From a virus, in IMG/VR virus record IMGVR_UViG_3300017987_000003, positions 62,001 through 126,000 of that record: a DNA stretch of 64,000 nucleotides; one strand, written 5' to 3'. The notes under the pieces are model-generated. The model was not told the DNA's origin. It was given only the letters and a program-made list of their open reading frames with translations, and made no database searches. Position numbers and translations under genes: made by a program. Below, in pieces: positions 1 to 8,064 of the stretch. The first letter of the stretch is position 1. Each line of letters opens with the position of its first letter.

Positions 1-2
1 AG

Positions 3-470
3 TACACGACGACCGTCGTCCTTGGCGAATGGCGCTGTGTATACGTTCCGTTCGAGATTGGCAAGGGGTCACAGGCTCAACTGATCGCGCAGATTGAAAT
101 CTGCGTCCATGAATGTCAGCATGTTGTACAGGCCGATCGTGAGAGAGCGCAGCCCATAAAGTATCTCACAAGTGACGCGAGCCGTGCGTACTACGAGGCG
201 GATGCGTATGGGGCGAGCATGGAGATGCACTACTTCTTGACTGGCAAGCTTCTGAGTCCGAGATCTCTGGCCAACGATCTCAAGGCGTATACCATCGGTG
301 CTGGCGACCGGCGCATTGCCGAGAAGCATCTTGTGGTTACGGCAAAGGTTGTAAAAAGGGGTGGCGTGATGACGGGCGTTTCGAAGGTGTCGATTGCCTG
401 GTGGAAGCGGAGAAAGAAAAATACTGTGAAATTCAGAAAGATCTCTCCAATACGCATCTCTCCAATGTAA
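3..470 (+). CDS. Putative HExxH metallopeptidase-like protein, 5' end cut by window
   Basis: The frame is open from the window edge to a TAA stop, giving at least 155 residues of a protein whose start lies upstream. Positions 108-122 encode HECQH, a zinc-peptidase HExxH motif, and a glutamate in YYEADAYGA follows about 25 residues later. That spacing resembles the HExxH...E arrangement of IrrE/ImmA-like and related gluzincin peptidases. The C-terminus is basic. The motif is seen; the enzymatic role is inference, since no full domain can be checked. Confidence 0.6.
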   Translation, partial: YTTTVVLGEWRCVYVPFEIGKGSQAQLIAQIEICVHECQHVVQADRERAQPIKYLTSDASRAYYEADAYGASMEMHYFLTGKLLSPRSLANDLKAYTIGAGDRRIAEKHLVVTAKVVKRGGVMTGVSKVSIAWWKRRKKNTVKFRKISPIRISPM

Positions 471-532
471 GTGCCCGAAATCTTGGGCCTATTCCTGCCT
501 GGAATGAAATCGAAAAAAGTCGGGTCAGGGGG

Positions 533-610
533 TTGACAAACGCCTCTGGAGTGGGCAACTATGTGAGTGCGAGGCAGGCAAACCAAGATGGTCAGGAAGA
601 TCCTGGCAGG
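533..610 (+). promoter_or_regulatory. Promoter and leader hairpin before the 171-residue gene
   Basis: A TTGACA -35 (533-538) is followed 18 bases later by AACTAT (557-562). The leader contains a CAGG-AAGAT-CCTG hairpin (593-605) next to the GGAGG Shine-Dalgarno sequence. The same arrangement recurs at many other promoters in the window. Confidence 0.6.
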
Positions 611-620
611 AGGTTGAAGA

Positions 621-1136
621 ATGAAGAACGCAACAACAATCGCAATAACAAAGGTCGTGTCGGGACGCAGCAAGGCTGCCAAGGAAGCGCGCAAGGCGCT
701 GGAGCCTGGCGAGTATGACATTGACACCACGGTCCACATCACGGGCACCCTGAAGGTCGGCGAGGATCACACGATCGCACCGACGGCCTCCTTGCTCAAT
801 CAGGAATTTTTGGCCCTGGTCCTCCACCACGCGGGCATCACGCGCGACGCGGCAGCGAACGTCATCAAGAAGGTTGCGGACGATTACCTGGTCAACTGGA
901 CGGGCAGCGACGAGGACAAGGCGAGCGCCAAGGAAGAGCGCAAGGCGCTGGTTGCGGCTTTTGATCCCGAAGGCAAGATCGAAGGCATCTTTGCCGAGTT
1001 CAAGGACACGCTGCCGCAGATCCCGAGCAAGGGCAAAGTGACATGGAAGGGCAACGCCGAGGAGGTCGCCGCCGACGCTCCTGCGGAGATCGAGATTGGC
1101 GACCTTGCCGAGGCCGCTGAAAAAGAAACCGCCTAA
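621..1136 (+). CDS. Hypothetical acidic protein, own promoter
   Basis: This 171-residue protein follows a GGAGG ribosome site and has its own promoter. I do not recognise a family. The sequence is rich in Ala, Glu and Lys, has no membrane segment, and ends in a low-complexity acidic tail. The isolated promoter and the good ribosome site suggest strong expression. Codon use looks more GC-rich than the neighbours. Confidence 0.8.
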   Translation: MKNATTIAITKVVSGRSKAAKEARKALEPGEYDIDTTVHITGTLKVGEDHTIAPTASLLNQEFLALVLHHAGITRDAAANVIKKVADDYLVNWTGSDEDKASAKEERKALVAAFDPEGKIEGIFAEFKDTLPQIPSKGKVTWKGNAEEVAADAPAEIEIGDLAEAAEKETA

Positions 1137-1154
1137 TTACATCCAACCCCATCC

Positions 1155-1224
1155 AGGAGGGTAACGGTTTGGCCGACCCTCCTCGGCCAGTAGAGAAGGG
1201 ATCGATCTGATGGTCGGTCCCTTT
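1155..1224 (+). terminator. Two intergenic hairpins, possible terminator
   Basis: AGGAGGGT (1155-1162) pairs with ACCCTCCT (1176-1183), and AAGGGA (1196-1201) pairs with TCCCTT (1218-1223). Only the second is followed by a few T residues, so termination is possible but weak. Confidence 0.35.
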
Positions 1225-1269
1225 GTCCTTGTGTGCTCCAGGATGGTCTGCTAGGATCAACTTGAGAAA

Positions 1270-1689
1270 ATGCGTGAGCTAATAGAACAGAGGAGGGCGC
1301 AGATGAAGACTCTCCCCGCGATGGATTCGGACTTCGAGAGTTCGAATGTTCATTCAATAGGCTATGATGAGCCAACAATGACTCTATTTGTTCGGTTCTG
1401 GCAGTTGAGCAAAAGCAAACGTTCTCAGATCCCTGGTCCAGTCTACAAATATTTCAATGTGGAGAAGAAGGTCTATTTGCAGATGTACTATGCTGCCAGC
1501 AAAGGGAAATTTGTGTGGGAGCGTCTGCGGAATAGATATCGGTATGCCATGATGGGCCGTCGCGGATGGCGTGGTCCGATGACGAAAGTAAACCGTCCGA
1601 ATGCCAAGAATCCTGCTCGTCAGGAGAGGAGAATGGCTCCTCCCAAGAAGCGCAGATCGGGTTCCAAGAGACCAGCTGCCGCCAGGTAG
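1270..1689 (+). CDS. KTSC-domain-like protein with basic tail
   Basis: Residues about 22-90 fit the KTSC pattern: SSNVHSIGYD, a hydrophobic strand with a phenylalanine, a PVYKYFNVEKKVY segment, an A-x-S-K-G turn, and a final I/L-R-x-x-Y stretch. KTSC domains are found fused to lysyl-tRNA synthetases and as free phage proteins, with no known activity. The C-terminal 40 residues are rich in Arg, Lys and Pro and could bind nucleic acid. It ends just before the promoter at 1705. Confidence 0.75.
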   Translation: MRELIEQRRAQMKTLPAMDSDFESSNVHSIGYDEPTMTLFVRFWQLSKSKRSQIPGPVYKYFNVEKKVYLQMYYAASKGKFVWERLRNRYRYAMMGRRGWRGPMTKVNRPNAKNPARQERRMAPPKKRRSGSKRPAAAR

Positions 1690-1704
1690 TTCGGACTCTA
1701 ACAG

Positions 1705-1772
1705 TTGACAAACTCTCTTTATGCCTTAATCATTGTCATAAGAGGATTATCCAGCGAGGATAATCAAGGAGG
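1705..1772 (+). promoter_or_regulatory. Promoter and perfect leader hairpin for the lipoprotein gene
   Basis: TTGACA (1705-1710), 17-base spacer, AATCAT (1728-1733). The leader carries GATTATCC-AGCGA-GGATAATC (1744-1764), an 8-bp stem that ends directly at the AAGGAGG ribosome site (1766-1772). Confidence 0.65.
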
Positions 1773-1777
1773 TGGCA

Positions 1778-2839
1778 ATGAGATGGTTTTTGATTGCATC
1801 TATTTTGGTATTGGGATGTGGCGGTGAATATCCTTTATTGGAGGAGGAGGACGCAGGGGGTGTACAATGGGGAGGACAGAGTATGGGGGATGGAGGGGGA
1901 GATAGTGACACAGAAAGTGGAGAAGAGAATACCGAGGATGATGCGGGCGCTGACGTAAAAGATGGAGGATTAGATGATGACACTGATGCTGACGTTGATA
2001 CCGATGCTGATAGCGGCGCTGATACTGATGTTGATATTGACGCTGATATTGATGCAGATGGAGACGCAGACACGGATGCAGACGGTGATAGTGATGGGGA
2101 TAGCGATAGTGATACTGACTCTGATGCTGATAATGATACAGATGTGGATGTAGACACCGACACTGATACCGACACCGACTCAGACGCCGACTCGGATACT
2201 GATACCGACACCGACACCGATATTGATAGCGACACTGACAGCGACACTGACACTGATACGGATGCGGACGGGGATGTGCCATGCGAGTATTTCTGCGGAC
2301 CGAGTCAGGTTTGGTGTTTGGGAACTGGAAACATTGAACATCCTGAGCAGACTTGTCCTGGCACGGACTTTTGTTGCGACATTTCTGGGGGAGGTGACGC
2401 CGACTCTGATACCGATACGGACACGGATACGGACGCTGATAGTGATACTGATGCGGATGCCGACCCGAGGGCGTGTGACGGTGGACGGAAGTTGGAATCT
2501 GGAGGCACAGAGTATTGTTGGCAGCAGTATCCAGCTTCAGCGAGGCCACTAGCTAACGCCATGACGTACTGCGACAATATTGGGCTGGGTGGTCACACGG
2601 ACTGGGATCTTCCAAACTCTGTAGAGGCGCAGATGTTGTTTGACAATTGCGTCAACACAGCCCCTGGGATCTACGACTGCGATTCTTGCGCTGACAGCTA
2701 CAATTGTTCGGAGATGTTTCCAGGTGACACGGAAACCTACTGGCTGGCGGGTCCTGTTGTGAAATTCTTCACTGGCGTGATTACTTACTCGGGAGGCAGC
2801 TCCAGCGAGTACAAGGTGAGATGTGTCCGCGAGATTTAA
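1778..2839 (+). CDS. Asp-rich repeat lipoprotein with DUF1566-like C-terminus
   Basis: I place the start at the ATG at 1778, five bases after AAGGAGG, rather than the GTG at 1772. The N-terminus is a lipoprotein signal with a lipobox ending LVLGC-G. Residues about 45-230 are dipeptide repeats of Asp with Thr, Ser, Ala or Val, interrupted by a Cys-rich segment (CEYFCGP...CLGTG...CPGTDFCC). The C-terminal about 110 residues resemble the DUF1566/Lcl fold: W-x-LP-x-x-x-E, paired cysteines and a final RCVREI strand. Such proteins are typical secreted lipoproteins of Myxococcota-type genomes and may bind calcium. A phage copy could alter the host surface; that is inference. Confidence 0.85.
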   Translation: MRWFLIASILVLGCGGEYPLLEEEDAGGVQWGGQSMGDGGGDSDTESGEENTEDDAGADVKDGGLDDDTDADVDTDADSGADTDVDIDADIDADGDADTDADGDSDGDSDSDTDSDADNDTDVDVDTDTDTDTDSDADSDTDTDTDTDIDSDTDSDTDTDTDADGDVPCEYFCGPSQVWCLGTGNIEHPEQTCPGTDFCCDISGGGDADSDTDTDTDTDADSDTDADADPRACDGGRKLESGGTEYCWQQYPASARPLANAMTYCDNIGLGGHTDWDLPNSVEAQMLFDNCVNTAPGIYDCDSCADSYNCSEMFPGDTETYWLAGPVVKFFTGVITYSGGSSSEYKVRCVREI

Positions 2840-2891
2840 CGAGCTTGAGTTCGCGCTCTATGTGCGGTAGGGTTTTTTATCGGAGGGAGCT

Positions 2892-3107
2892 ATGGATCTT
2901 TATTTAGTGAGCAAGGCGTCGCAGGACGAGACACGAACGGGTGTGGTAGAGGTTGCCGAGATGACGGTGTTTGGCGTTTTCACGAGTTCGTCGCGCGCGG
3001 CTGATATTGCAGCGAAGCATGATGCGACAGTGACGGAGTTCGATGCGGACAAAGAGGTTTCGCAAACGGTGCAGCGTTGGTTGAATCCTGGCTATGTCTC
3101 GGGTTGA
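2892..3107 (+). CDS. Hypothetical small protein
   Basis: 71 residues, preceded by a GGAGG ribosome site. The sequence reads like a single small alpha/beta domain (MDLYLVSKASQ...). No family recognised. A degenerate copy of the recurrent GAACT/AGTTC palindrome lies upstream at 2840-2853, and the stop overlaps a TTGATA -35-like element. Confidence 0.65.
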   Translation: MDLYLVSKASQDETRTGVVEVAEMTVFGVFTSSSRAADIAAKHDATVTEFDADKEVSQTVQRWLNPGYVSG

Positions 3108-3162
3108 TAAATTTTTTTTAATATGGTAAGTCCGTCTAAAAGATATCGCCGATAGATGGCGG
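3104..3162 (+). promoter_or_regulatory. Probable promoter with CGCC-GATAGAT-GGCG leader hairpin
   Basis: TTGATA (3104-3109), 17-base spacer and TAAGTC (3127-3132), a weak -10. A hairpin with loop GATAGAT (3147-3161) sits immediately before the GGGGGATGG ribosome site of the next gene. Confidence 0.45.
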
Positions 3163-3172
3163 GGGATGGACG

Positions 3173-3439
3173 ATGAAAGAAAATATTTCTGAGGTAATTA
3201 CTTTGTGGGCAGAGCATGCGGCGCAACCTTTCCAGGGGATGGCAAAAGAGAAAATTGAAAAGCATTTATCCATTGCGATCGGTACTGCGATCCGAAATGG
3301 TGTAGTCGCATTTGAGGGGCTTGCCGATGTGGTGTTCGCGTACAAGTGGAGCAACAAAAATCGGATTACTGTCGAGTTGGATCCGTCGAAGTTTACTGGG
3401 GACATGCTCATTATCAGGAGTAAAGAGTGGGTGGAATAG
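3173..3439 (+). CDS. Hypothetical protein
   Basis: 88 residues, start ATG after a purine-rich GGGGGATGGAC site. Mixed helical N-terminal half and strand-rich C-terminal half. No recognised domain. First gene of a small run leading into groES. Confidence 0.65.
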   Translation: MKENISEVITLWAEHAAQPFQGMAKEKIEKHLSIAIGTAIRNGVVAFEGLADVVFAYKWSNKNRITVELDPSKFTGDMLIIRSKEWVE

Positions 3440-3441
3440 GG

Positions 3442-3633
3442 ATGCTGGAAGCCTTCGAGCTGGCAGAGGCCGTCGGCGATAAGGCATTGACGATTGATGA
3501 GTTATTGTTTGTGGCAGATGCGCGAAAGCGGAAGGGATGCCGCACTTTGAAATCTGCGTTATCCGCCGATGAACGTCGGCGAGTGATGAATCTTGGGTTG
3601 AAATGCAAAGCGTGGAAGGAAGAAAACCGATGA
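3442..3633 (+). CDS. Hypothetical small protein upstream of groES
   Basis: 63 residues from the ATG at 3442, following the preceding stop by two bases; a GTG at 3427 is an alternative start. Charged and helical, ending KCKAWKEENR. It overlaps the GroES start by four bases, so the two are probably translationally coupled. No family recognised. Confidence 0.55.
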   Translation: MLEAFELAEAVGDKALTIDELLFVADARKRKGCRTLKSALSADERRRVMNLGLKCKAWKEENR

Positions 3634-3965
3634 AGAAAAAAGCCGAGAAAAAGAGTGCAAAGAAGAGTGTTGCGAAGAAAAATGTTGTGGAAAAATCTGT
3701 GTTTCGTCCATTGCATGACAACGTAGTCATCGAGAAGGACACGGCCAATACTGAGGACAAGGTAACAAAGGGCGGTCTTTTCATTCCTGGCTCGGCTACT
3801 CAGCCGCCGAATACTGCGAAAGTGATCGCTGTTGGTCCTGCGGTAGAGGGCCTCAAGGCTAACGATGTCATTGTTGTTGGTACTTTCTCGGGGACGAAGG
3901 TAGTGGTCAATGACGAGGAATATGTGGTTATCAAATTTGATGATGTCCTGGGCTTGTACGAATAG
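3630..3965 (+). CDS. groES: GroES co-chaperonin (Cpn10)
   Basis: From the ATG at 3630 (GGAAGGAAG ribosome site) this is 111 residues. After a Lys-rich N-terminal extension of about 20 residues, the Cpn10 core begins at FRPLHDNVVIEK, followed by the mobile loop KVTKGGLFIPGSA, the VIAVGPA strand, and DEEYVVIKFDDVLGLYE at the end. GroES caps the GroEL ring. No GroEL gene is in the window, so it probably works with the host chaperonin, as T4 gp31 does for capsid folding. The basic extension is unusual; its role is unknown. Confidence 0.95.
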   Translation: MKKKAEKKSAKKSVAKKNVVEKSVFRPLHDNVVIEKDTANTEDKVTKGGLFIPGSATQPPNTAKVIAVGPAVEGLKANDVIVVGTFSGTKVVVNDEEYVVIKFDDVLGLYE

Positions 3966-3978
3966 TGCAACGACCCTG

Positions 3979-4040
3979 TTGACAAACGCCGCAGCAGCCT
4001 TTAACATGTTGGTAGATACTGGACGCGATGCCAGGAGGCG
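3979..4040 (+). promoter_or_regulatory. Promoter for the small membrane protein gene
   Basis: TTGACA (3979-3984), 17-base spacer, TAACAT (4002-4007). CTGG...CCAG can pair across an ACGCGATG loop just before the AGGAGG ribosome site. Confidence 0.7.
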
Positions 4041-4043
4041 GAT

Positions 4044-4313
4044 ATGAGGTTAAAACACGAGAGCAAGTTGGTTCTTCCGTGGGAGGAGAAGCGCAAGCGG
4101 GTACCGACACCGATCAAGGCGGTTTGGTTCCTGCTTTTGACCATGGCATTTGTTGGGATCTTTTTGAATCAATGTACAGTCCCAGAGGCGAAGGCGCATC
4201 CAGATGTGTCTGGAGAGCGTGAGGTGATTCAGCTGCGTCGGAGGGAGATCAAGGCGCTGGAATCAATAGCTTTGTCGTTGAAGGCTATAGCGAGATCGCA
4301 AGGGGGACGATAG
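4044..4313 (+). CDS. Small single-pass membrane protein
   Basis: 89 residues from the ATG at 4044, correctly spaced from CCAGGAGGCGG. A basic N-terminus is followed by one transmembrane helix (about residues 26-42, AVWFLLLTMAFVGIFL) and a charged, probably helical tail, suggesting N-in topology. It overlaps the next gene by one base. Function unknown. Confidence 0.75.
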   Translation: MRLKHESKLVLPWEEKRKRVPTPIKAVWFLLLTMAFVGIFLNQCTVPEAKAHPDVSGEREVIQLRRREIKALESIALSLKAIARSQGGR

Positions 4314-4786
4314 TGGGTGCGAATACGAAGTATGGTTTTTGTCGAGGATGCAAGAAGTGGGTTCCCCGTGATGAGATGCTCTCGATAAATGTGAGTGTGT
4401 ACGATGCCCAAAATAACGAGCGTCGAATTCCTTTGCGGTTCTGTCCATCTTGTCACAAGAAAAAGATAGAGGAGACAGAGGAGCTGAGGTGGGACAATGT
4501 TCTGAAGATTGAGGTAGAGATCAAAACCAACAAGGATCTGGCGGCTCAGTCGGACCTTGAATTCGATCCAAATATTGATGTGAGTGAAATTGCTGCGGCG
4601 TGGAGCAGGGATGCTGCTAGGCAAATTGTCAGACCAGTACCGAAGGCAATTCCTGCGGAGTCTGCGAGGGTGGAAAGGCCCGAAAAGAAGAAGGAAGGAA
4701 AACCAAAGCGGCGAAAGTTGGACCCGAAGGATGATTCCGAGGCGGCCATGCGTCGGCGAGGAAAAAGGGTGGATATAAACTACTAG
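4313..4786 (+). CDS. Zinc-ribbon protein with long charged tail
   Basis: 157 residues with a GTG start after GGGGGACG. The N-terminal 50 residues hold two Cys pairs (CRGC and CPSC) separated by about 30 residues, a treble-clef or ribbon arrangement. The rest is acidic then strongly basic (KKKEGKPKRRK), consistent with nucleic-acid or protein binding. No family name recognised. Confidence 0.7.
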   Translation: MGANTKYGFCRGCKKWVPRDEMLSINVSVYDAQNNERRIPLRFCPSCHKKKIEETEELRWDNVLKIEVEIKTNKDLAAQSDLEFDPNIDVSEIAAAWSRDAARQIVRPVPKAIPAESARVERPEKKKEGKPKRRKLDPKDDSEAAMRRRGKRVDINY

Positions 4787-4833
4787 TTTTATTTCCCAAT
4801 TGATACGTCGCGGGATGCGGCGAGGGAGGATTC

Positions 4834-5385
4834 ATGGAAAGGTTGGAAGTGTTCAAAGAGGAGATCTTGTCGATGAATGCCCGTAAGCGGAGACTTCAAG
4901 ATGAGATCGATAAAATTGACGGTCGTATCCAGGTTCTCAGGGAGATCATCAATGATGGCTCGACAACGGAGCGGTCGCGGGTGAGGGCTGGGTTGTTTCC
5001 TCGGGGTGAGCTTCCTACGCACTTGCTGGCTGTTGTGGAGGAGTCGGATCGGCCCCTTGATTCAAAAGAAGTCGCGAAGATCTTAAAGATGCGCCATTCG
5101 TGTCTGAAGGATGTTCCCCTGAAAAACATTGAGCAGGCTGCGTCGTCGGGCCTGTCGGATTTGTGCAAGAGGCACCGTCGTTTGAAGGCAGAAAAGGGGC
5201 CTGGTCGTCTGCTTCGTTACTCGGCGGCGCTTCCTCCTCTTGACGGCACTCTTGTTGTGTCTCACGATCACATTGGGATGATCCCCCCAATGCCTCACGA
5301 TGAGAAAGCCCCACAGACCGACGAGGATGGCTTTGTGGACCCCGACTCGGTCCTTGGCGCCCCTGATGAGGGGCAGCATGAGTAA
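4834..5385 (+). CDS. Coiled-coil plus winged-helix-like protein
   Basis: 183 residues. Residues 1-40 form a heptad-rich coiled coil. Residues about 58-130 read as a helix-turn-helix or winged helix (HLLAVVEESDRPLDSKEVAKILKM ... LSDLCKRHRRLKAEKGPGRLLRY). The C-terminus is acidic. The layout resembles the protein at 51405. Its stop overlaps the next gene's ATG (ATGAGTAA). Possible DNA-binding adaptor; function not proven. Confidence 0.7.
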   Translation: MERLEVFKEEILSMNARKRRLQDEIDKIDGRIQVLREIINDGSTTERSRVRAGLFPRGELPTHLLAVVEESDRPLDSKEVAKILKMRHSCLKDVPLKNIEQAASSGLSDLCKRHRRLKAEKGPGRLLRYSAALPPLDGTLVVSHDHIGMIPPMPHDEKAPQTDEDGFVDPDSVLGAPDEGQHE

Positions 5386-6562
5386 GCCCAAAATACTGGT
5401 CACAGGGGGGCCTGTCGCGGCCAATCTGGATGCGGTGAAGCTCATCACGAATCGCTTCAAGGGTGGGCGCATGATGGGCTTGGCGCATAGTCTTGGCAAT
5501 CGGGGAGCCAATGTTACGTATCTCGCCAGCGAGCTTCCGAAATATGACGGTCCACTTAGTAGCAATGTGGAGTGGATAAAGCATAGTGGGTTCGATCACT
5601 ACATGAATATTGTGCAGGTCCATGCGCGCGATTATAACGTGATCGTCCTTGGGGCAGCGGTGGCGAATCTGATCCCCGATAAGCGGTGGCAGGAGCTGAT
5701 GCTCAAAGATGGCAAGTTTCCCTCGCACAATTATGAGGAGGACGATCCTGTGCCGATTCTTTTTCGGATCGCGCCGAGGATTATCAATCGTGTGCGCGAG
5801 GTGGCTCCTTACGCGAAGCTGGTCGGTTTCAAGCTTCTCAGCGGGGTTGCTCATGACGAGCTTATTCGTGCGGCGCAGCTGACCCAGAGGGAGGCGAGGG
5901 CGCATCTTGTGGTTGCCAATGACGCGAAGAATCTTAATGAGAAATTCGGAGTGACGCCAGAGGGCGGAGAGTTTTGCATTGAGAATCTTGCCGAAACCAT
6001 TTACGACATGGCGAAAGATAAGCATTATACGTCTGTACCTGCCAGCTTGGATCTTGGGTCTTTTTACGATGAGGGGCTTGAGCATGAGGAGCCTGTGGTT
6101 GATGCTTTGAATCGTCTGAAGGATGTTGCAGAGGGATATGAGCCAGAGCTGCTCATGGGAAAGCAGTCCAATGGAATGATATTTGGCTGCGTTGCTGTTC
6201 GCGTGATGGATGGCACAGGGCGCTTTGTGATCTCTGCCCGAGGCAAAAAGAACATCAAAGAGGCGACGGTTGTTTGTCGGGTGGATCACGAGAAGCGAAG
6301 ATTGGTAGTGGGGGGTGGCACGGCCAAAGCGTCGTTGAATGCTCCGTTGATTGATCAAATCTTCAAGAAGGTTCCCGATGCGAATGTAGTGGTTCACTGG
6401 CACGATCATGGATCTGATTCAGCTGCCTTTTCATACAGCTTGCCATATGCACAGCCAGGAACGGTACGAGATTCGCTTCGGGATTTCCCAGTGGAATGGG
6501 GGGATGATGGGCGCATTTGGTTCGCGATTGCTGGGCATGGTGAGTTTAGGGTGATGAAATGA
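5378..6562 (+). CDS. CoaB-like nucleotide-binding domain fused to class II aldolase-like domain
   Basis: The ATG at 5378 overlaps the upstream stop and gives 394 residues. Residues 1-200 follow the phosphopantothenoyl-cysteine synthetase (CoaB) plan: KILVTGGPVAANLDAVKLI, the NRF-x-GGRM motif, ANVTYL, VIVLGAAVANLIP, LVGFKL and a VVANDAKN motif. Residues about 245-394 resemble a class II aldolase/adducin domain (VVCRVDHEKR, VVGGGTAKASLNAPL, NVVVHWHDHG). The bacterial CoaC flavin domain is absent. Such a fusion could act in CoA metabolism or on another phosphorylated sugar or nucleotide; the substrate cannot be told from sequence. Confidence 0.75.
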   Translation: MSKPKILVTGGPVAANLDAVKLITNRFKGGRMMGLAHSLGNRGANVTYLASELPKYDGPLSSNVEWIKHSGFDHYMNIVQVHARDYNVIVLGAAVANLIPDKRWQELMLKDGKFPSHNYEEDDPVPILFRIAPRIINRVREVAPYAKLVGFKLLSGVAHDELIRAAQLTQREARAHLVVANDAKNLNEKFGVTPEGGEFCIENLAETIYDMAKDKHYTSVPASLDLGSFYDEGLEHEEPVVDALNRLKDVAEGYEPELLMGKQSNGMIFGCVAVRVMDGTGRFVISARGKKNIKEATVVCRVDHEKRRLVVGGGTAKASLNAPLIDQIFKKVPDANVVVHWHDHGSDSAAFSYSLPYAQPGTVRDSLRDFPVEWGDDGRIWFAIAGHGEFRVMK

Positions 6563-7278
6563 TAAATGATTTCATAAACATGGATGCTCCTGACTACGAG
6601 CGGTTGTACGCCAGATTTCTGAAACGCCCCATTGATGATCTGCTTTTGGCTGTTGGGCCGATCGAGGGCAAGCGAGTGCTTGACCTGTGCGCGGGAGGGT
6701 TGCGCGCGAGCGTGCGCGCGAAGGAGCTGGGTGCCGCATATGTTTGTGCTGTTGACATCTCGTCATCAATGTTGTGGTCGCCTAGCATAGAGAACCGATG
6801 GAAGGCTGAGAGCCTCCCCGATGTGCGTGTGGTTGCGGACATTTCGAAGTGGGGACGGACGGAGTCTTTCTCTCCATATTTGAGCAATACTTTATTTTTT
6901 GATTTGGTTGTTTGCCAGCAGGGGGTGAATTATTGGTGGGGCAAATATGCCGTGGCGAATATTGCGGCATCTATGAAGGAAGACGGGTGTTTTGTTTTCA
7001 ATACGTTTGTCCAGCGTCCTGACGAGGTCCCCAAGAGGAGAGAGTATGAGATTGATGGGCGATCCTATACTGAAGTGAGCTGGCTCGTTGGCGACATCGT
7101 TGTGCATGTCCAAACGTGTGAAGGCGAGTCGCACTCCTCAACCTTTCGCTGGATTCCTCATGGTGAGTTCGTGGATGTTTTGAAGATGCATTTTTCGGAT
7201 ATTGAGACTCTCTATGATGATAGGTGCCGCTCCATAATTTATGTTTGTCGGAAGGGGTTGACTAACGCAGGCGACTAG
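6559..7278 (+). CDS. Class I SAM-dependent methyltransferase
   Basis: 239 residues, overlapping the previous stop by 4 bases. Motif I is VLDLCAGGLRAS near residue 40. An acidic residue follows in VCAVDISSSM (the adenosine-ribose contact), and motif IV-like LVVCQQGVNYWW comes later. The fold matches small-molecule and protein class I methyltransferases rather than DNA methylases, since no DPPY or NPPY is present. Its 3' end runs through the next promoter. Confidence 0.8.
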   Translation: MINDFINMDAPDYERLYARFLKRPIDDLLLAVGPIEGKRVLDLCAGGLRASVRAKELGAAYVCAVDISSSMLWSPSIENRWKAESLPDVRVVADISKWGRTESFSPYLSNTLFFDLVVCQQGVNYWWGKYAVANIAASMKEDGCFVFNTFVQRPDEVPKRREYEIDGRSYTEVSWLVGDIVVHVQTCEGESHSSTFRWIPHGEFVDVLKMHFSDIETLYDDRCRSIIYVCRKGLTNAGD

Positions 7279-7328
7279 GTAATATGGTGGCGTTGCGAAG
7301 ATACTCGCTAAGATGGCGAGGAGGAGGA
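7258..7328 (+). promoter_or_regulatory. Promoter with CTCGCT-AAGAT-GGCGAG leader hairpin
   Basis: TTGACT (7258-7263), 16-base spacer, TAATAT (7280-7285). The hairpin (7304-7320) with an AAGAT loop abuts the GAGGAGGA ribosome site. The -35 lies inside the end of the methyltransferase gene. Confidence 0.75.
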
Positions 7329-7332
7329 TTTG

Positions 7333-8064
7333 ATGGGTAGGCCAGTCCAGGAAGTGGAAAAAATTGACACATTGATGCATGAGGACTCAAGAGAGACGCA
7401 CCCAGCGTTTGGTCAGATCCTCGTTTCCAAGCGTCAGCATGGCGGGAATTGCAGGCTCTACGGCACCCCGCTCGATTTTCATCCGACTACAGTGTGCATC
7501 ACCGTCAAGCGATCCGAGCGTATTCACGGGCTCTCCTATGACCGATACCATGGAAGACTCAGGGATCAGCTGATCGAGGTCGAGATGTCGGCGGCGCAGT
7601 TCACTGAGATGCTAATGGGGATGAACGAGGGGGACGGTATCCCCTGCACGATTCGTTCGACGGAAACCGAGCCGATGGTTCCTGGGATTCCTGATCATGA
7701 CATGAACGAGGTCGAGCGGATCGAGGAGCAGTTCACGGCCGAAGTTGGGGAACTGAGCGCCAAAGTTGATGAGATGGAGAATCGTGCCAGGGATATCCTT
7801 TCGCAGCCTCGACTCAAGAAGGCGGATCGCCAGGAGTTGCTTGGGATCATTGGCCGCATTACGCAGTTTTACGGCAGCCACTCTCCGTTCGTGATGAAGC
7901 AATTCCGTGAGGCGGTGCAGAAGGGTGTCAATGTGGCGAAGCGTGAGCTGGACGCCTTCATTGGCGTAGTGGCGGCAGAGACGGGACTGGAGGCTCTTCG
8001 GAAGCTTTCGGTGCCTGATCAGATACGAAAGTTGACAGGAAAAACGGTGGACGAGGAGGAGTAG
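7333..8064 (+). CDS. Hypothetical protein heading the NAD/kinase region
   Basis: 243 residues from the ATG at 7333 after GAGGAGGA. The N-terminal 110 residues are strand-rich (GNCRLYGTPLDFHPTTVCITV...); the middle is a long coiled coil (about 125-170). The C-terminal 70 residues are helical. I have seen nothing that fixes a function. It is first in a transcript that continues into pncA. Confidence 0.75.
   Translation: MGRPVQEVEKIDTLMHEDSRETHPAFGQILVSKRQHGGNCRLYGTPLDFHPTTVCITVKRSERIHGLSYDRYHGRLRDQLIEVEMSAAQFTEMLMGMNEGDGIPCTIRSTETEPMVPGIPDHDMNEVERIEEQFTAEVGELSAKVDEMENRARDILSQPRLKKADRQELLGIIGRITQFYGSHSPFVMKQFREAVQKGVNVAKRELDAFIGVVAAETGLEALRKLSVPDQIRKLTGKTVDEEE

Noticed and set aside
1975-2465. 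Dense short repeats, possible CRISPR or satellite DNA
   Set aside because: They are imperfect GAY-rich codon repeats in frame with a lipoprotein, without spacer/repeat structure.
5015-6409. Long minus-strand frame of 464 codons
   Set aside because: It mirrors the CoaB-like gene, has no recognisable motif and no ribosome site; the + strand gene has clear domain signatures.
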